Assembly: GCF_900007165.1 (NCBI RefSeq)
Contig: NZ_CYGY02000074.1
Span: forward strand, 48,387-112,386
Origin: Paraburkholderia piptadeniae
GTDB taxonomy: Bacteria > Pseudomonadota > Gammaproteobacteria > Burkholderiales > Burkholderiaceae
Direction of reading: 5' to 3'
Length of the DNA: 64,000 bases
The notes under the pieces are model-generated. The model was not told the origin of the DNA, searched no databases, and saw only the letters and a program-made list of their open reading frames with translations. The position numbers and the translations under genes were made by a program. Below are positions 1 to 8,891 of the stretch, one piece after another. Position 1 is the stretch's first letter, and every line of letters starts with the position of its first letter.

Positions 1-397
1 AGCGGCCGGGACGCAGCCTGACCAGCATGTACGGCCCGCGCGAAGTCGCGTCGAGTACGTCGGCGCTATGCGCATCGACGATCTTCACCTTGACGTCCGC
101 GAGGTAGTCTGAACCGGGGCCCGTGAAGCGCAGCGACAAAGGCCACTGGCTTTGCGCCGCGAGCAGTGCCTTCGATTCGTCGAGACCGACGCCGCCCGAC
201 GTGTACGACACGTCGCCCTGCTGCTGAACCTGCGGCAGGCCGCCGCCGTTGACGTTGCCCGCGCTCGTGTTATCCGTGGTGCTGCCGCCCGTGGTTTCGC
301 TCGCCTGCTGTGCGAAGGCGCCGCCCGCGAGACCGAGCGTGAGAACTGTCGCAGCCGCGGCCGTCACGGCGCGTGCGGGGATACGACGATGGATCAT
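1..397 (-). CDS. Exported protein of unknown function, N-terminal part only
   Basis: The reverse strand reads from an ATG at 397 off the left edge, giving 132 codons without a stop. The first 31 or so residues are a clear Sec signal peptide: Arg-rich start, Ala/Leu/Gly core, then GGAFAQQ. A Thr/Ser/Gly/Asn-rich linker and a folded-looking segment (DYLADVKVKIVDA) follow. GGAGCC lies 6 bases ahead of the ATG as a ribosome binding site. The segment after the linker resembles exported carboxypeptidase-regulatory-like proteins of Burkholderia, but this is a weak recollection. The C-terminus is outside the window, so no function is assigned. Confidence 0.7.
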   Translation of the reverse strand, partial: MIHRRIPARAVTAAAATVLTLGLAGGAFAQQASETTGGSTTDNTSAGNVNGGGLPQVQQQGDVSYTSGGVGLDESKALLAAQSQWPLSLRFTGPGSDYLADVKVKIVDAHSADVLDATSRGPYMLVRLRPGR

Positions 398-553
398 TGC
401 GTGGCTCCTTTTGGGGCGATCCCAAACAGTCCTGACGAGCGTATGCACGCAAGCTGTATGCCCGTTTGTTCGCCATTGCCGTCATTCCCGTCATTCCCTC
501 TCCGCGCCGTAAATCGGCGCCTGCACAGCCGGCACGCATTGCGCGCGACCACG

Positions 554-592
554 AAAAAAAGCTGCCGCCCTTTTCCAGGAGCGGCAGCTTTT
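554..592 (-). terminator. Rho-independent terminator behind mucD
   Basis: A GC-rich hairpin (arms GCTGCCGC and GCGGCAGC) is flanked by A-runs on the left and T-runs on the right. It can therefore end transcription on either strand. On the minus strand it lies about 50 bases past the stop of the DegP-type protease. Confidence 0.8.
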
Positions 593-644
593 ACCGGTCA
601 CAGCCGATCGTCAGTCCAGCATCAGCCCGATTGTCATCTGATCG

Positions 645-2168
645 TCAGCCGAGATCGACGGGCACGAAGATCTGCGCGTTGTCGCGCTGGATCAGCAGCG
701 CGAGGCTGTTGCCCGCCGCCGACACCGCCTGCTTCAGCTGATCGACGTTCGATACAGCGCGTCCGTTGACGGCCAGAATCACGTCGCCCGGCTGGATGCC
801 CGCGCTGGCCGCCGCGCCGCCCGCATCCTGCACCAGCAGACCGTGCGAGACGGAAGCGCTGCTCTTCTCCGCCGGCGTCAGCGGACGCACGGCGACGCCG
901 AGGCGCCCTTGCATCTGCGCGGGGCCTCTATCGTCGTTTGACGCGACCTTCGCATCCGACAGCGAGCCGATCGTCACCTTCACGTCCTTCGTCGACTTGT
1001 CGCGCCATACCTTGACATCGGCTTGCGTGCCCGGCTTGAGGCCCGCGATCTGCGACGGCAGGTCCGACGAATCCGTCACGTCCGTGCCGTTCACCGACAG
1101 GATCACGTCGCCCGGCTGCAAGCCCCCCTTCGCGGCAGGACCGCCCGGATCGACCGAGCTGACGAGCGCGCCTTGCGGCTTCTTCATACCGAACGAATCG
1201 GCGAGCGTCTGGTTCATGCCCTGCACGGCGACGCCGAGACGTCCGCGGCTCACATGACCCGTCTTCACGAGATCGTCCTTGACCTTGATCGCCTCGTTGA
1301 TCGGGATTGCGAACGAAAGGCCCTGGAAACCGCCCGTCTGCGAATAGATCATCGAGTTGATGCCGATCACTTCGCCTTGCAGATTGAAGAGCGGTCCGCC
1401 CGAGTTACCCGGATTCACGGGCACGTCGGTCTGGATGAACGGCGTGTAGTTCTCGTTCGGCAGCGAGCGCGACTTCGCGCTGATGATGCCCGACGTCACC
1501 GTGTTGTCGAAGCCATACGGCGAGCCGATCGCGACGACCCACTGGCCGACCTTGCTTGCGCGCGGATCGCCGATCTTCACGGTCGGCAGATCCTTCGCGT
1601 CGATCTTCAGGACTGCGACATCCGACTGCTTGTCCGCGCCGACCACTTTCGCCTTGAACTCGCGCTTGTCGGTGAGCTTCACGGTGACGACGTTCGCGCC
1701 GTCTACGACGTGCGCGTTCGTCAGGATGTACCCGTCGCCGCTGACGATAAAGCCGGAACCGAGGCTCGCGCTCGGCTGGTCGCCGCCATCATCGCCGCCA
1801 CCACCATTCGGGCCTTGCATGCCCGGCATCTGGTCGAAGAAGTGGCGGTAGAACTGATAGAACGGGTCGCTCGGATCGATGGGCAACTGGCCGTTGCCAT
1901 TGCCGTTGCCGTTGCCGCGCATCGACGCCTGCTTCACGACGTGCTTCGCGCTGATGTTGACGACGGCGGGACCATACGTTTCGACGAGGCCCGAAAAATC
2001 CGGAATGCCCGTTTTCGCCGCGGCCTCGGCGGGCATCATCGCGGCGGCCTGCGCGGGCGAGATCACCTGCGGAGCGGGCACGTTGCGGTGGCCGGCGACG
2101 TAGCCCGCCGACAAGGCGATAACGACGGCCGCTGCAACGGCGCCTCGGGTCAGCATTCTTGCTTTCAT
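645..2168 (-). CDS. mucD: DegP/MucD-type periplasmic serine protease (Do family)
   Basis: HtrA-family protease that degrades or refolds misfolded envelope proteins in the periplasm. The 507-residue product has an N-terminal signal or anchor (residues about 5-25). A trypsin-like domain follows with the triad His153 (TNAHVV), Asp183 (DVAVLKID) and Ser256 (GNSGGPL). Two PDZ domains (about 285-380 and 410-500) carry GDVILSVNG and GDVILAVNG. A Gly/Asn and Gly/Asp-rich loop lies at about 84-130 before the catalytic core. The start at 2168 is chosen because AGGAG stands 6-10 bases ahead; the longer frame to 2246 would run through a direct-repeat operator. It lies downstream of a two-component system and is probably controlled by it. 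The mucD versus degP/degQ symbol is a family-level choice. Confidence 0.93.
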   Translation of the reverse strand: MKARMLTRGAVAAAVVIALSAGYVAGHRNVPAPQVISPAQAAAMMPAEAAAKTGIPDFSGLVETYGPAVVNISAKHVVKQASMRGNGNGNGNGQLPIDPSDPFYQFYRHFFDQMPGMQGPNGGGGDDGGDQPSASLGSGFIVSGDGYILTNAHVVDGANVVTVKLTDKREFKAKVVGADKQSDVAVLKIDAKDLPTVKIGDPRASKVGQWVVAIGSPYGFDNTVTSGIISAKSRSLPNENYTPFIQTDVPVNPGNSGGPLFNLQGEVIGINSMIYSQTGGFQGLSFAIPINEAIKVKDDLVKTGHVSRGRLGVAVQGMNQTLADSFGMKKPQGALVSSVDPGGPAAKGGLQPGDVILSVNGTDVTDSSDLPSQIAGLKPGTQADVKVWRDKSTKDVKVTIGSLSDAKVASNDDRGPAQMQGRLGVAVRPLTPAEKSSASVSHGLLVQDAGGAAASAGIQPGDVILAVNGRAVSNVDQLKQAVSAAGNSLALLIQRDNAQIFVPVDLG

Positions 2169-2226
2169 CGCGTACTCCTGACTGGGAGAGATTGGACTCT
2201 GATGTCTCGAAGAGTACGTGGCGTCA

Positions 2227-2243
2227 CTTAAATCAATCTTAAA
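2227..2243 (-). promoter_or_regulatory. PmrA/QseB-type direct-repeat box upstream of mucD
   Basis: On the minus strand the sequence is TTTAAG, five bases, TTTAAG. This fits the known PmrA/QseB half-site pattern YTTAAK-N5-YTTAAK exactly. It lies about 60 bases ahead of the protease start, between that gene and the sensor kinase gene. The neighbouring response regulator belongs to the same OmpR-type branch, so autoregulation or control of the protease is a reasonable inference. Confidence 0.6.
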
Positions 2244-2282
2244 CAACGCTAACGGGATGCAAGCCTTGCGCGGGCGGCAAAT

Positions 2283-3584
2283 TCAGAAACGCACGTTGAC
2301 TTGCAGGCCGCCGGCGGGTGCATCGTCGAGCGTGACGGCCGCGTGGTGCTGAAGCGCGATGCGCCTCACGATCGCAAGCCCGAGACCGCTGCCCGACACG
2401 TCCGTGCGCGCGCGATTCACGCCCGCGCCGACGCGATAGAAACGGTCGAACACGCGGTCCCGCTCGCCGGGTGGAATGCCCGGACCGCTATCGGCGATCT
2501 GCACGACGGGCCTGCCGTTCTCGACGCGCAGACATACATCGACGCGCCCGCCGCACGGCGTGTATTTGGTTGCGTTGTCGATCAGGTTGTTGAGCATCAC
2601 GCGCAGCGCTTCGGCATCGCCGGGGACGGTGGCCGGTTCGCTCGCCTCGATGCCGAGATCGACGCGGCGCTCCTGCGCGAGTGGCAGATAGGCGGTGACA
2701 CATTCGTGGATCAGCGCGTCGAGATCGACGGTGGCTGTTGCCGCGTGTCCATCCGGTTCGGAGCGCGCGAGCGCGAGCAGCTGCTCGGCAAGACGCGTCG
2801 CACGCGTGACGCCCGCTTGCAGATCGTCGAGCGCTTCGCGGCGCTCCGTTTCGTCGTGCGCGCGCGCCACCAGTTGGGCCTGAATCTGCACAGCGGCGAG
2901 CGGCGTGCGCAACTCATGTGCGGCATCGGCGACGAAGGCCTTTTGCGTATCGAGCGCGCCCGCCAGTCGCTCGAGCAGACCGTTCAACGCACGGACGAGC
3001 GGCTGCACTTCGAGCGGCAGACGCGAATCGGGCAGCGGGTCGAGCGCCTCGGGGTGGCGCGTGTCGAGCGCGCCCGTGACGCGCCGCAAAGGCGCAAGCC
3101 CGCGTCCGACGACGCCCCACACGGCCACGCCCAACAACGGCAGCAAAACGATCAGCGGCCACAGCGTGCGCAGCGCGACGTTCGCCGCGAGCCGGTTGCG
3201 CACCGACACGGGCTGCGCGAGTTGCACGACGTTATCGCCGACGATTGCGCCATACACGCGCCAGTCGCCGCGCTCGGTGCGCTCCGTCGAAAAGCCGAGC
3301 TCGGCGCGCGGCGCGAGCGGCGCGCGCGGATGCGAGTAGTACATGAGCACGCCGTTGCGATTCCAGATCTGCAGCACGATGCCTTCGTCGCCCGTATCGC
3401 GCGAGCTGAGCACTTGCGAGAACGGCTCGGCGGGCAGCGCGGCGGCGATTTCCTGCAGCTGGTAATCGAACAGTTCGTTGGCTTCGGCGAGCGCCTGACG
3501 GTAGATCAGCCAGCCCGCAATGCCGACGCCGAGCAACACGATAGCGAGCAGCCAGAACAGCAATTGACGGCGAATCGAACGCAT
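2283..3584 (-). CDS. Two-component sensor histidine kinase (QseC/PmrB-like)
   Basis: Inner-membrane sensor kinase of 433 residues. Transmembrane segments at about 8-28 and 141-160 enclose a periplasmic sensor of about 110 residues. The H-box AAHELRTP has His223 as the phosphorylation site, and the N-box NNLIDNATKYTP and G-boxes DSGPGIPPGERD and GSGLGLAIVRRIA are complete. It begins 4 bases after the stop of the regulator gene, so the pair is cotranscribed. Architecture and size match QseC/PmrB proteins that sense cationic or envelope signals; the actual ligand cannot be read from sequence. Confidence 0.92.
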   Translation of the reverse strand: MRSIRRQLLFWLLAIVLLGVGIAGWLIYRQALAEANELFDYQLQEIAAALPAEPFSQVLSSRDTGDEGIVLQIWNRNGVLMYYSHPRAPLAPRAELGFSTERTERGDWRVYGAIVGDNVVQLAQPVSVRNRLAANVALRTLWPLIVLLPLLGVAVWGVVGRGLAPLRRVTGALDTRHPEALDPLPDSRLPLEVQPLVRALNGLLERLAGALDTQKAFVADAAHELRTPLAAVQIQAQLVARAHDETERREALDDLQAGVTRATRLAEQLLALARSEPDGHAATATVDLDALIHECVTAYLPLAQERRVDLGIEASEPATVPGDAEALRVMLNNLIDNATKYTPCGGRVDVCLRVENGRPVVQIADSGPGIPPGERDRVFDRFYRVGAGVNRARTDVSGSGLGLAIVRRIALQHHAAVTLDDAPAGGLQVNVRF

Positions 3585-3588
3585 CGTG

Positions 3589-4251
3589 TCAGGCTTCCTT
3601 CGCGATCATGTAGCCGAGACCGCGCACGTTGCGTATCAGTTCGGCGCCAAGTTTCTTGCGCAGCGCGTGGATGTAGACCTCGACGGTATTGCTGCCGATC
3701 TCCTCGCCCCAGCCGTACATCTTCTCTTCGAGCTGGCTCTTCGACAGCACGGCGCCCGGCCGCGCGAGCAACGCGGCCAGCAGCGCGAACTCGCGCGCGG
3801 ACAGCGCGACGGGCGCGCCATCGAGCGTCACCTGATGCGACGCGGGGTCGAGCGTCAGATTGCCGTGGCGTATCGTCGATTCGCTGCGTCCCGACTGGCG
3901 GCGGATCAGCGCACGCATCCGGGCGCCGAGTTCGTCGAGATCGAACGGCTTGACGAGATAATCGTCGGCGCCGGCGTCGAGTCCTTTCACGCGATCCGCG
4001 ACGGCATCGCGCGCGGTGACGATCAGCACGGGCAATTGATGGCCGCGCGCGCGCAGCGTGCGCAACACGTCGAGGCCGTCGCGCCTGGGCAAGCCGAGAT
4101 CGAGCAGCACGAGATCGTAAGGCTCGCCCGCCGCCGCGCTCAACGCGGACTCGCCGTCCTGCACCCAGTCGACCGCGAAGCCTTCGCCGCGCAGCGCCTT
4201 GCGGACGCCTTCGGCGATCATCCGGTCGTCTTCAACGAGAAGTATGCGCAT
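3589..4251 (-). CDS. OmpR-family response regulator (QseB/PmrA-like)
   Basis: DNA-binding response regulator of 220 residues. The receiver domain (1-115) has the acidic pair Glu7-Asp8-Asp9, phospho-acceptor Asp51 in LVLLDLGLP, a conserved Thr (VTARD) and Lys (VKPFD). A winged-helix output domain (about 125-218) ends with NTVEVYIHALRKKL and RGLGYM. The start at 4251 is the canonical MRILLVEDD; an in-frame upstream ATG is ignored because it precedes the receiver fold. It is the first gene of the regulator-kinase pair. The YTTAAK repeat at 2227-2243 is the likely target type. Confidence 0.93.
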   Translation of the reverse strand: MRILLVEDDRMIAEGVRKALRGEGFAVDWVQDGESALSAAAGEPYDLVLLDLGLPRRDGLDVLRTLRARGHQLPVLIVTARDAVADRVKGLDAGADDYLVKPFDLDELGARMRALIRRQSGRSESTIRHGNLTLDPASHQVTLDGAPVALSAREFALLAALLARPGAVLSKSQLEEKMYGWGEEIGSNTVEVYIHALRKKLGAELIRNVRGLGYMIAKEA

Positions 4252-4634
4252 CGCTTTGTATCCGTTCCGGCTGTTCCGCCGTCGTGTTCCGGGATGGTTT
4301 TCCAATGCCAGCATTCTAGCGCCCGAGCGCTGCGCACATGGCCGATGCATGCAGGCTGCATGTCCTCGCGATGCGCCGCCGGACGCGGCGTGGCGCGCGC
4401 TACACGCCGCACTGCGCGCGTCTCATCATTTTGTTCTCGGTGTCACGGCAACTCTCTACAATGAGCGCTTTTGCATCGGGCGTGCGGTCTCTTTCGCTTG
4501 CCGGTGCTTGCATTTGCCTTTCCAGGCCGTTCGTTCCACGCTGCTTGTCATGGTGCTTGCCGCGCTGCGTTTGCGTTGTCCGCCGGTGCGCCGCGACACC
4601 GACTTGCGCTGATCATTCGCCGAATTTCTTCTAC
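4252..4634. other. Divergent intergenic region between the response regulator and dacB
   Basis: About 380 bases with no convincing gene separate two divergently transcribed units. A TACAAT hexamer at 4457-4462 could be a -10 element toward dacB, but no -35 at good spacing is evident. Open frames here are continuations of frames inside neighbouring genes and lack a ribosome binding site. Confidence 0.5.
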
Positions 4635-6260
4635 ATGCCGCTCGCCTTCGCTTCACCTGTTTCGTCGTATGCCCGTTCGCTCGCACGCCGCTTCAGATCG
4701 TTGACGGTCTCGCGCGCCGCCGTCGTGCTGTTCGCCTGTTCGGCGCTCGCCGTCGCCGCGCCCGCACAGGCGCGCAAGAAAGCGCAGCATCCCGCCGTCA
4801 ACGTCACCACGGTATTGCCCGCGCCCGTCATGGCGGGCTTGCAGCGCGCGCATGTGCCGCTGTCGTCGATCAGCGTCGTCGTCGAGAAGGTCGGCGACCG
4901 CACGCCCGTCCTCGCGCTGAATGCGGGTCAGCCGATGATGCCCGCGTCGACGATGAAGCTCGTCACGACCTATGCGGGCCTGTCGATGCTCGGCCCCGAC
5001 TACCGCTGGAAGACCACGGCCTATGCGCAAGGCGACGTCGACGGCAACGGCGTGCTGCACGGCAATCTGTACATCCAGGGCACGGGCGATCCGAAGCTCG
5101 TGCCCGAAGAGCTGATCGATCTGGTCCAGAAGATCCACAAGGCGGGCATCACGGGCATCGACGGCGCGCTCGTGCTCGACAAGCGCTTCTTCGATCCGTC
5201 GACGCGCGACCTGCCCGCGTTCGACGACGACGTGAGCGCGCCGTACAACGTCGGCCCCGATCCGCTGCTGTATGCGTTCAAGTCGCTGTCGTTCACGATG
5301 TCGCCGAACGACGACGGCAAGGTGCAGATCGACGTGCTGCCCGCGCTCGCGCAGTTGCAGATCGACAACGAGCTGCGCGCGACGCGCGGCCCGTGCCGCG
5401 GCGAACTCGTGACGCCGGCCGTCACGCCCGCTTCCAACGGTGTCGTCAATGCGTCGTTCGTCGGCGACTATCCGCTGCGCTGTGGCGAGCGCACGGTCAA
5501 CGTGGCCGTCCTCGATCACACGACCTTCTTCGCGGGCGGCTTCCTCGCGCTGTGGCAACAGACGGGCGGCACGTTCAATGGCACGACGCGCGAAGGCGCC
5601 GTGCCCATCGATGCGAAGCTCGTCGCGACGCACCAGGGCCCGGTGCTGTCGGACATCGTTCACGACATCAACAAGTTCAGCAACAACACGATGGCGCGCA
5701 ATCTGTTCCTGACGATCGGCGCCGTCACGAGCAAGCCGCCCGCGACGCCCGCGAAGTCGGCGGCGGCCATCGAATCGTTCCTGCATCGCAGCGCGATGCC
5801 GATGGAATACCTGACGCTCGACAACGGCTCGGGCCTGTCGCGCAACGAGCACGTCACGGCGCTCGCACTCGCCGATCTGCTGCAAAGCGCGAACGCGAGT
5901 CCCGTCGCGCAGGTGTTCGTCGATTCGCTGCCCGTGGTCGGCGTGGACGGCACGATGCGCAACCGTCTGGCGTCGAAGCCCGTCAACGGCAATGCGCACA
6001 TCAAGACGGGCACGTTGCGCGACGTGCGCGCGATCGCAGGCTACGTCGCCTCCGCCGATGGACAGAGCTATGTGGTCGTCAGCCTGATCAACGATCCGCA
6101 CGCGGAAGCGGCGCGCGCCGCGCATGACGAACTGCTCGAATGGGTGTACCAGGGGCCTTCGACGATGCTGGCGGAAACAGCCGCGCCGGTCGCTGTCGAA
6201 CGCAGCGCGGCGCCGCACCGCAAGACCAGGACAAACCCTCAGCGGCGCGGCGCTCACTGA
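4635..6260 (+). CDS. dacB: D-alanyl-D-alanine carboxypeptidase/endopeptidase (PBP4, S13 family)
   Basis: Periplasmic penicillin-binding protein of 541 residues that trims or cuts peptide cross-links in peptidoglycan. A signal peptide covers about 1-46 (hydrophobic AAVVLFACSALAVAA, then APAQARKK). The serine-hydrolase motifs are present: SxxK at Ser105-Lys108 (ASTMKL), SxN in FSNNTMARN and KTG in HIKTGTLRD. The PBP4 accessory region with the GDPKL segment lies between the first two motifs. The ATG at 4635 is taken because it starts right before the signal sequence; the frame is open further upstream but without export logic. The C-terminus is basic and probably disordered. Confidence 0.92.
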   Translation: MPLAFASPVSSYARSLARRFRSLTVSRAAVVLFACSALAVAAPAQARKKAQHPAVNVTTVLPAPVMAGLQRAHVPLSSISVVVEKVGDRTPVLALNAGQPMMPASTMKLVTTYAGLSMLGPDYRWKTTAYAQGDVDGNGVLHGNLYIQGTGDPKLVPEELIDLVQKIHKAGITGIDGALVLDKRFFDPSTRDLPAFDDDVSAPYNVGPDPLLYAFKSLSFTMSPNDDGKVQIDVLPALAQLQIDNELRATRGPCRGELVTPAVTPASNGVVNASFVGDYPLRCGERTVNVAVLDHTTFFAGGFLALWQQTGGTFNGTTREGAVPIDAKLVATHQGPVLSDIVHDINKFSNNTMARNLFLTIGAVTSKPPATPAKSAAAIESFLHRSAMPMEYLTLDNGSGLSRNEHVTALALADLLQSANASPVAQVFVDSLPVVGVDGTMRNRLASKPVNGNAHIKTGTLRDVRAIAGYVASADGQSYVVVSLINDPHAEAARAAHDELLEWVYQGPSTMLAETAAPVAVERSAAPHRKTRTNPQRRGAH

Positions 6261-6472
6261 GGATTCCTTCTAGCGAAGCGCTGCGCGGCGCGTCGCGAGG
6301 CGTTGTACGCTGTCGGGCAGTATGAAAATGGCGTCGGCAAACACGCACAAGCAGGGCATCATCGCGCGCAAGCCGCACACGATGCACGCCGATCGTCGAA
6401 CGATGCCGCAAACAATAAAGACAATGCCGGCCTCCTGAAGGAGGCCGCAGGGACCCTCGGAGGGAGACGTCA

Positions 6473-7393
6473 ATGCAATTCGATGCCGAATTGCTCCTGC
6501 TCGCCATGGCGCCGGTCTTTCTCGCGTGCATCGGCTGGGAAGCGTGGCGCACGCGGCGCACGCATCCCGAAGCGCGCATCTACAGCTGGCGCGACACGTT
6601 GTGCAACACCGCGCTCGCGCTGATGCATCAAGGCGCCGACAAGCTCGCCTGGCTGTTCGTCATTCCCGTCTACGCGTGGTGCTACGAGCATTACCGTCTC
6701 TTCGACTGGCACGCGGGCTGGTTGTCGTTCGCCGTGCTGTTCGTCGCGCAGGATCTGCTCTACTACGTGTTCCATCGCTGCAGCCATCGCGTGCGCTGGC
6801 TGTGGGCCGCGCATGTCGTGCATCACTCGTCGGAACGGATGAACTTTTCGACGGCGTTCCGGCAGAGCCTGATGTATCCCGTCGCGGGCATGTGGGTCTT
6901 CTGGATTCCACTCGCGTTGCTCGGCTTTCCGCCGAAGCAGATCGTCGGCATCGTGCTGATCAATCTGGCGTTTCAATTCTTCGTGCATACGCAGGCAATC
7001 GGCAAGCTCGGCTGGCTCGAATACGTGCTGAACACGCCGTCGATTCATCGCGTCCATCACGCGCGCAACGACCGCTATATCGACCGCAACTACGCGGGCG
7101 TGCTCGTGATCTGGGACCGGCTGTTCGGCAGCTACGTCGACGAAGATGCCAACGAGGCGCCCGTGTACGGCATCGTCGAGCCGCTGCACACGTACAACCC
7201 GTTGCAGGCGACGTTTCATGAGTGGGCGTCGATGGCACGAGATGTCGTGCGCGTGCGCGGCTGGCGCAACCGGCTGAACGCGCTCTTCGGGCCGCCTGCC
7301 TGGGCCGCGCAGTATCACGCGAGTCTTTGCGACGGACAAAGCACTTTTGAATCGGCAGGACACACGCCGCAGAACAACAACGCGGCCGTCTAG
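6473..7393 (+). CDS. Sterol desaturase / fatty-acid hydroxylase superfamily membrane protein
   Basis: Integral membrane di-iron oxygenase of 306 residues. The eight-histidine signature of the superfamily is present as HRCSH (about 102), HVVHHS (about 116) and HRVHHARN (about 194). Several hydrophobic segments surround these boxes. Members hydroxylate or desaturate lipids or sterol-like substrates; the actual substrate is unknown. A strong ribosome site (GGAGGGAG) lies 6 bases before the ATG. It is a single gene with no obvious operon partner. Confidence 0.88.
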   Translation: MQFDAELLLLAMAPVFLACIGWEAWRTRRTHPEARIYSWRDTLCNTALALMHQGADKLAWLFVIPVYAWCYEHYRLFDWHAGWLSFAVLFVAQDLLYYVFHRCSHRVRWLWAAHVVHHSSERMNFSTAFRQSLMYPVAGMWVFWIPLALLGFPPKQIVGIVLINLAFQFFVHTQAIGKLGWLEYVLNTPSIHRVHHARNDRYIDRNYAGVLVIWDRLFGSYVDEDANEAPVYGIVEPLHTYNPLQATFHEWASMARDVVRVRGWRNRLNALFGPPAWAAQYHASLCDGQSTFESAGHTPQNNNAAV

Positions 7394-7530
7394 TCGCCAC
7401 GAATCGAATAACAGGGGAAAATTTTTGCAAAGCCGTCGCCGCGTCCACACGACGCTGGCCACTGCCTGCATCAGATGGCTCAAGAGACGGATCGCTCGAG
7501 GCCAAATACATACGAGGAGATAAGGACCTT

Positions 7531-8736
7531 ATGAAGCAAGCATCGAACAACGCTGGCGTCGTGCGCCTCGCACGGATCGCGGTCGCGTGCGCGGCATTCG
7601 CGACGCTCGTCGCGTGCGGCGGCGGCAGTGACAACAACAATAACAACGCGAGCAGCGCGCCGGCTGGCGGGGTCAAGCTGCAGGTGGTGTCGTTCGGGGA
7701 CAGTCTGTCGGACGCCGGCACGTATTCGCCCGTGATCGCCGCGAACTTCGGCGGCGGGCGCTTCACGACGAACCCCGGCGAAGTGTGGACGCAGAAGGTC
7801 GCCGAGTATTACGGCGATACGTTGACGCCCGCCTACGTCGGCGGCTTCGGCGTGCCGCTGAAGGCCAACGGCGGCTTCGGTTACGCGCAGGGCGGCTCCG
7901 ATGTGGCGAACCCAGTCGGCATCGGCTTCGCGCCCAACAACATGGCGGCCACGACCGTGCCCGTCACGTCACAGGTCAAGCAATACCTGACGGATCACGG
8001 CAGCTTCAACTCGAATCAGCTCGTGCTGATCAACGGCGGCGCAAACGACATCTTGCAGCTGCTCCAAAACACGCAGTTCATGACCAACCTCCAGACGCAG
8101 CTCGCGACGGCCACCACCGTACAGCAACAGCAGCTGATCATCGGGACGGCGGTTGGAACGCAGCTTCAGACGACGATCGCGAGCTTCGTGGGTCTCGTCG
8201 GCACCACGCTGTCGAACGGTGCAACGCACGTGGTCGTGGTCGATGTGCCGGACATCGGCCTGACGCCGCTTGCGACGGGCGAGGCGGCAGCGAATAACGC
8301 TCCGCAACTGCCGGCGCTGATCACGGGCATCGTATCCGCATACAACACGCTAGTTGCAAATGGCCTGAAGACGGCCGGCATCGACACGAAGGTGATTCAG
8401 GTCAGTTCGTTCATCTGGCTGCATCAGTTGCTCGGCAGCTACCAGTCGCAAGGCTTCACCAACGCGACAGGCACGGGTTGCAACATCACGCAGATGGAAC
8501 AGAACGCAACCGCTTATGCGACGGCGAACCCGTCGGTGCTGGTCGGCGGCATGACGGCGCAGCAGTACGGCCAGCAATTCGGCTCGTCGCTGTTCTGCTC
8601 GCCGCAGACGCTGACGGTCGCGGGCGCGGACCAGTCGTATGTCTTCGCCGACCAGCTCCATCCGACGACGCACGCGTATGCCGCATTCGCCACCTACGTC
8701 GAACAACAGATCGCGGCGACGGGTCTGGGCAAGTAA
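7531..8736 (+). CDS. GDSL/SGNH-family lipoprotein esterase or lipase
   Basis: Secreted lipid-anchored hydrolase of 401 residues. The signal peptide ends in a lipobox (LVAC, lipidated Cys29) followed by a Gly/Ser/Asn spacer. Block I is FGDSLSDAG with nucleophile Ser58. Block III appears as NGGANDI, and block V as ADQLHPTTHAY giving the catalytic Asp and His. The spread-out motifs fit the outer-membrane or secreted lipase/acylhydrolase branch of the family. RBS GAGGAGATAAGG precedes the ATG. A strong terminator follows, so it is probably monocistronic. Confidence 0.88.
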   Translation: MKQASNNAGVVRLARIAVACAAFATLVACGGGSDNNNNNASSAPAGGVKLQVVSFGDSLSDAGTYSPVIAANFGGGRFTTNPGEVWTQKVAEYYGDTLTPAYVGGFGVPLKANGGFGYAQGGSDVANPVGIGFAPNNMAATTVPVTSQVKQYLTDHGSFNSNQLVLINGGANDILQLLQNTQFMTNLQTQLATATTVQQQQLIIGTAVGTQLQTTIASFVGLVGTTLSNGATHVVVVDVPDIGLTPLATGEAAANNAPQLPALITGIVSAYNTLVANGLKTAGIDTKVIQVSSFIWLHQLLGSYQSQGFTNATGTGCNITQMEQNATAYATANPSVLVGGMTAQQYGQQFGSSLFCSPQTLTVAGADQSYVFADQLHPTTHAYAAFATYVEQQIAATGLGK

Positions 8737-8803
8737 GCGGGCACCCGGGGCCTGGCGGGAGCGCGCTTCCCGCCGACGGCTTCCCGAACTCTAGTTCGAT
8801 ACG

Positions 8804-8837
8804 AAAAAGCCCGGCTCTTTGTGAGTCGGGCTTTTTT
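8804..8837 (+). terminator. Rho-independent terminator of the esterase gene
   Basis: Hairpin with arms AAGCCCGGCTC and GAGTCGGGCTT (one mismatch), followed by a T-run and preceded by an A-run. It lies between two convergent genes and can serve both strands. Confidence 0.85.
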
Positions 8838-8891
8838 GCGCGTTGGCTTCGGGCATCGCGCGCGAAGCGTTGGGGACGAAGCGTGGAGCGG

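Noticed and set aside
1023..2231. 402-codon plus-strand frame opposite mucD
   Set aside because: It is the complement of a gene with clear catalytic motifs; Arg/His-rich composition is typical of GC-rich antisense frames.
2301..3953. 550-codon plus-strand frame opposite the kinase and regulator
   Set aside because: Spans two well-supported genes on the other strand, no ribosome site, composition of an antisense frame.
4653..6257. 534-codon minus-strand frame opposite dacB
   Set aside because: Lies entirely inside dacB, which has all three PBP motifs.
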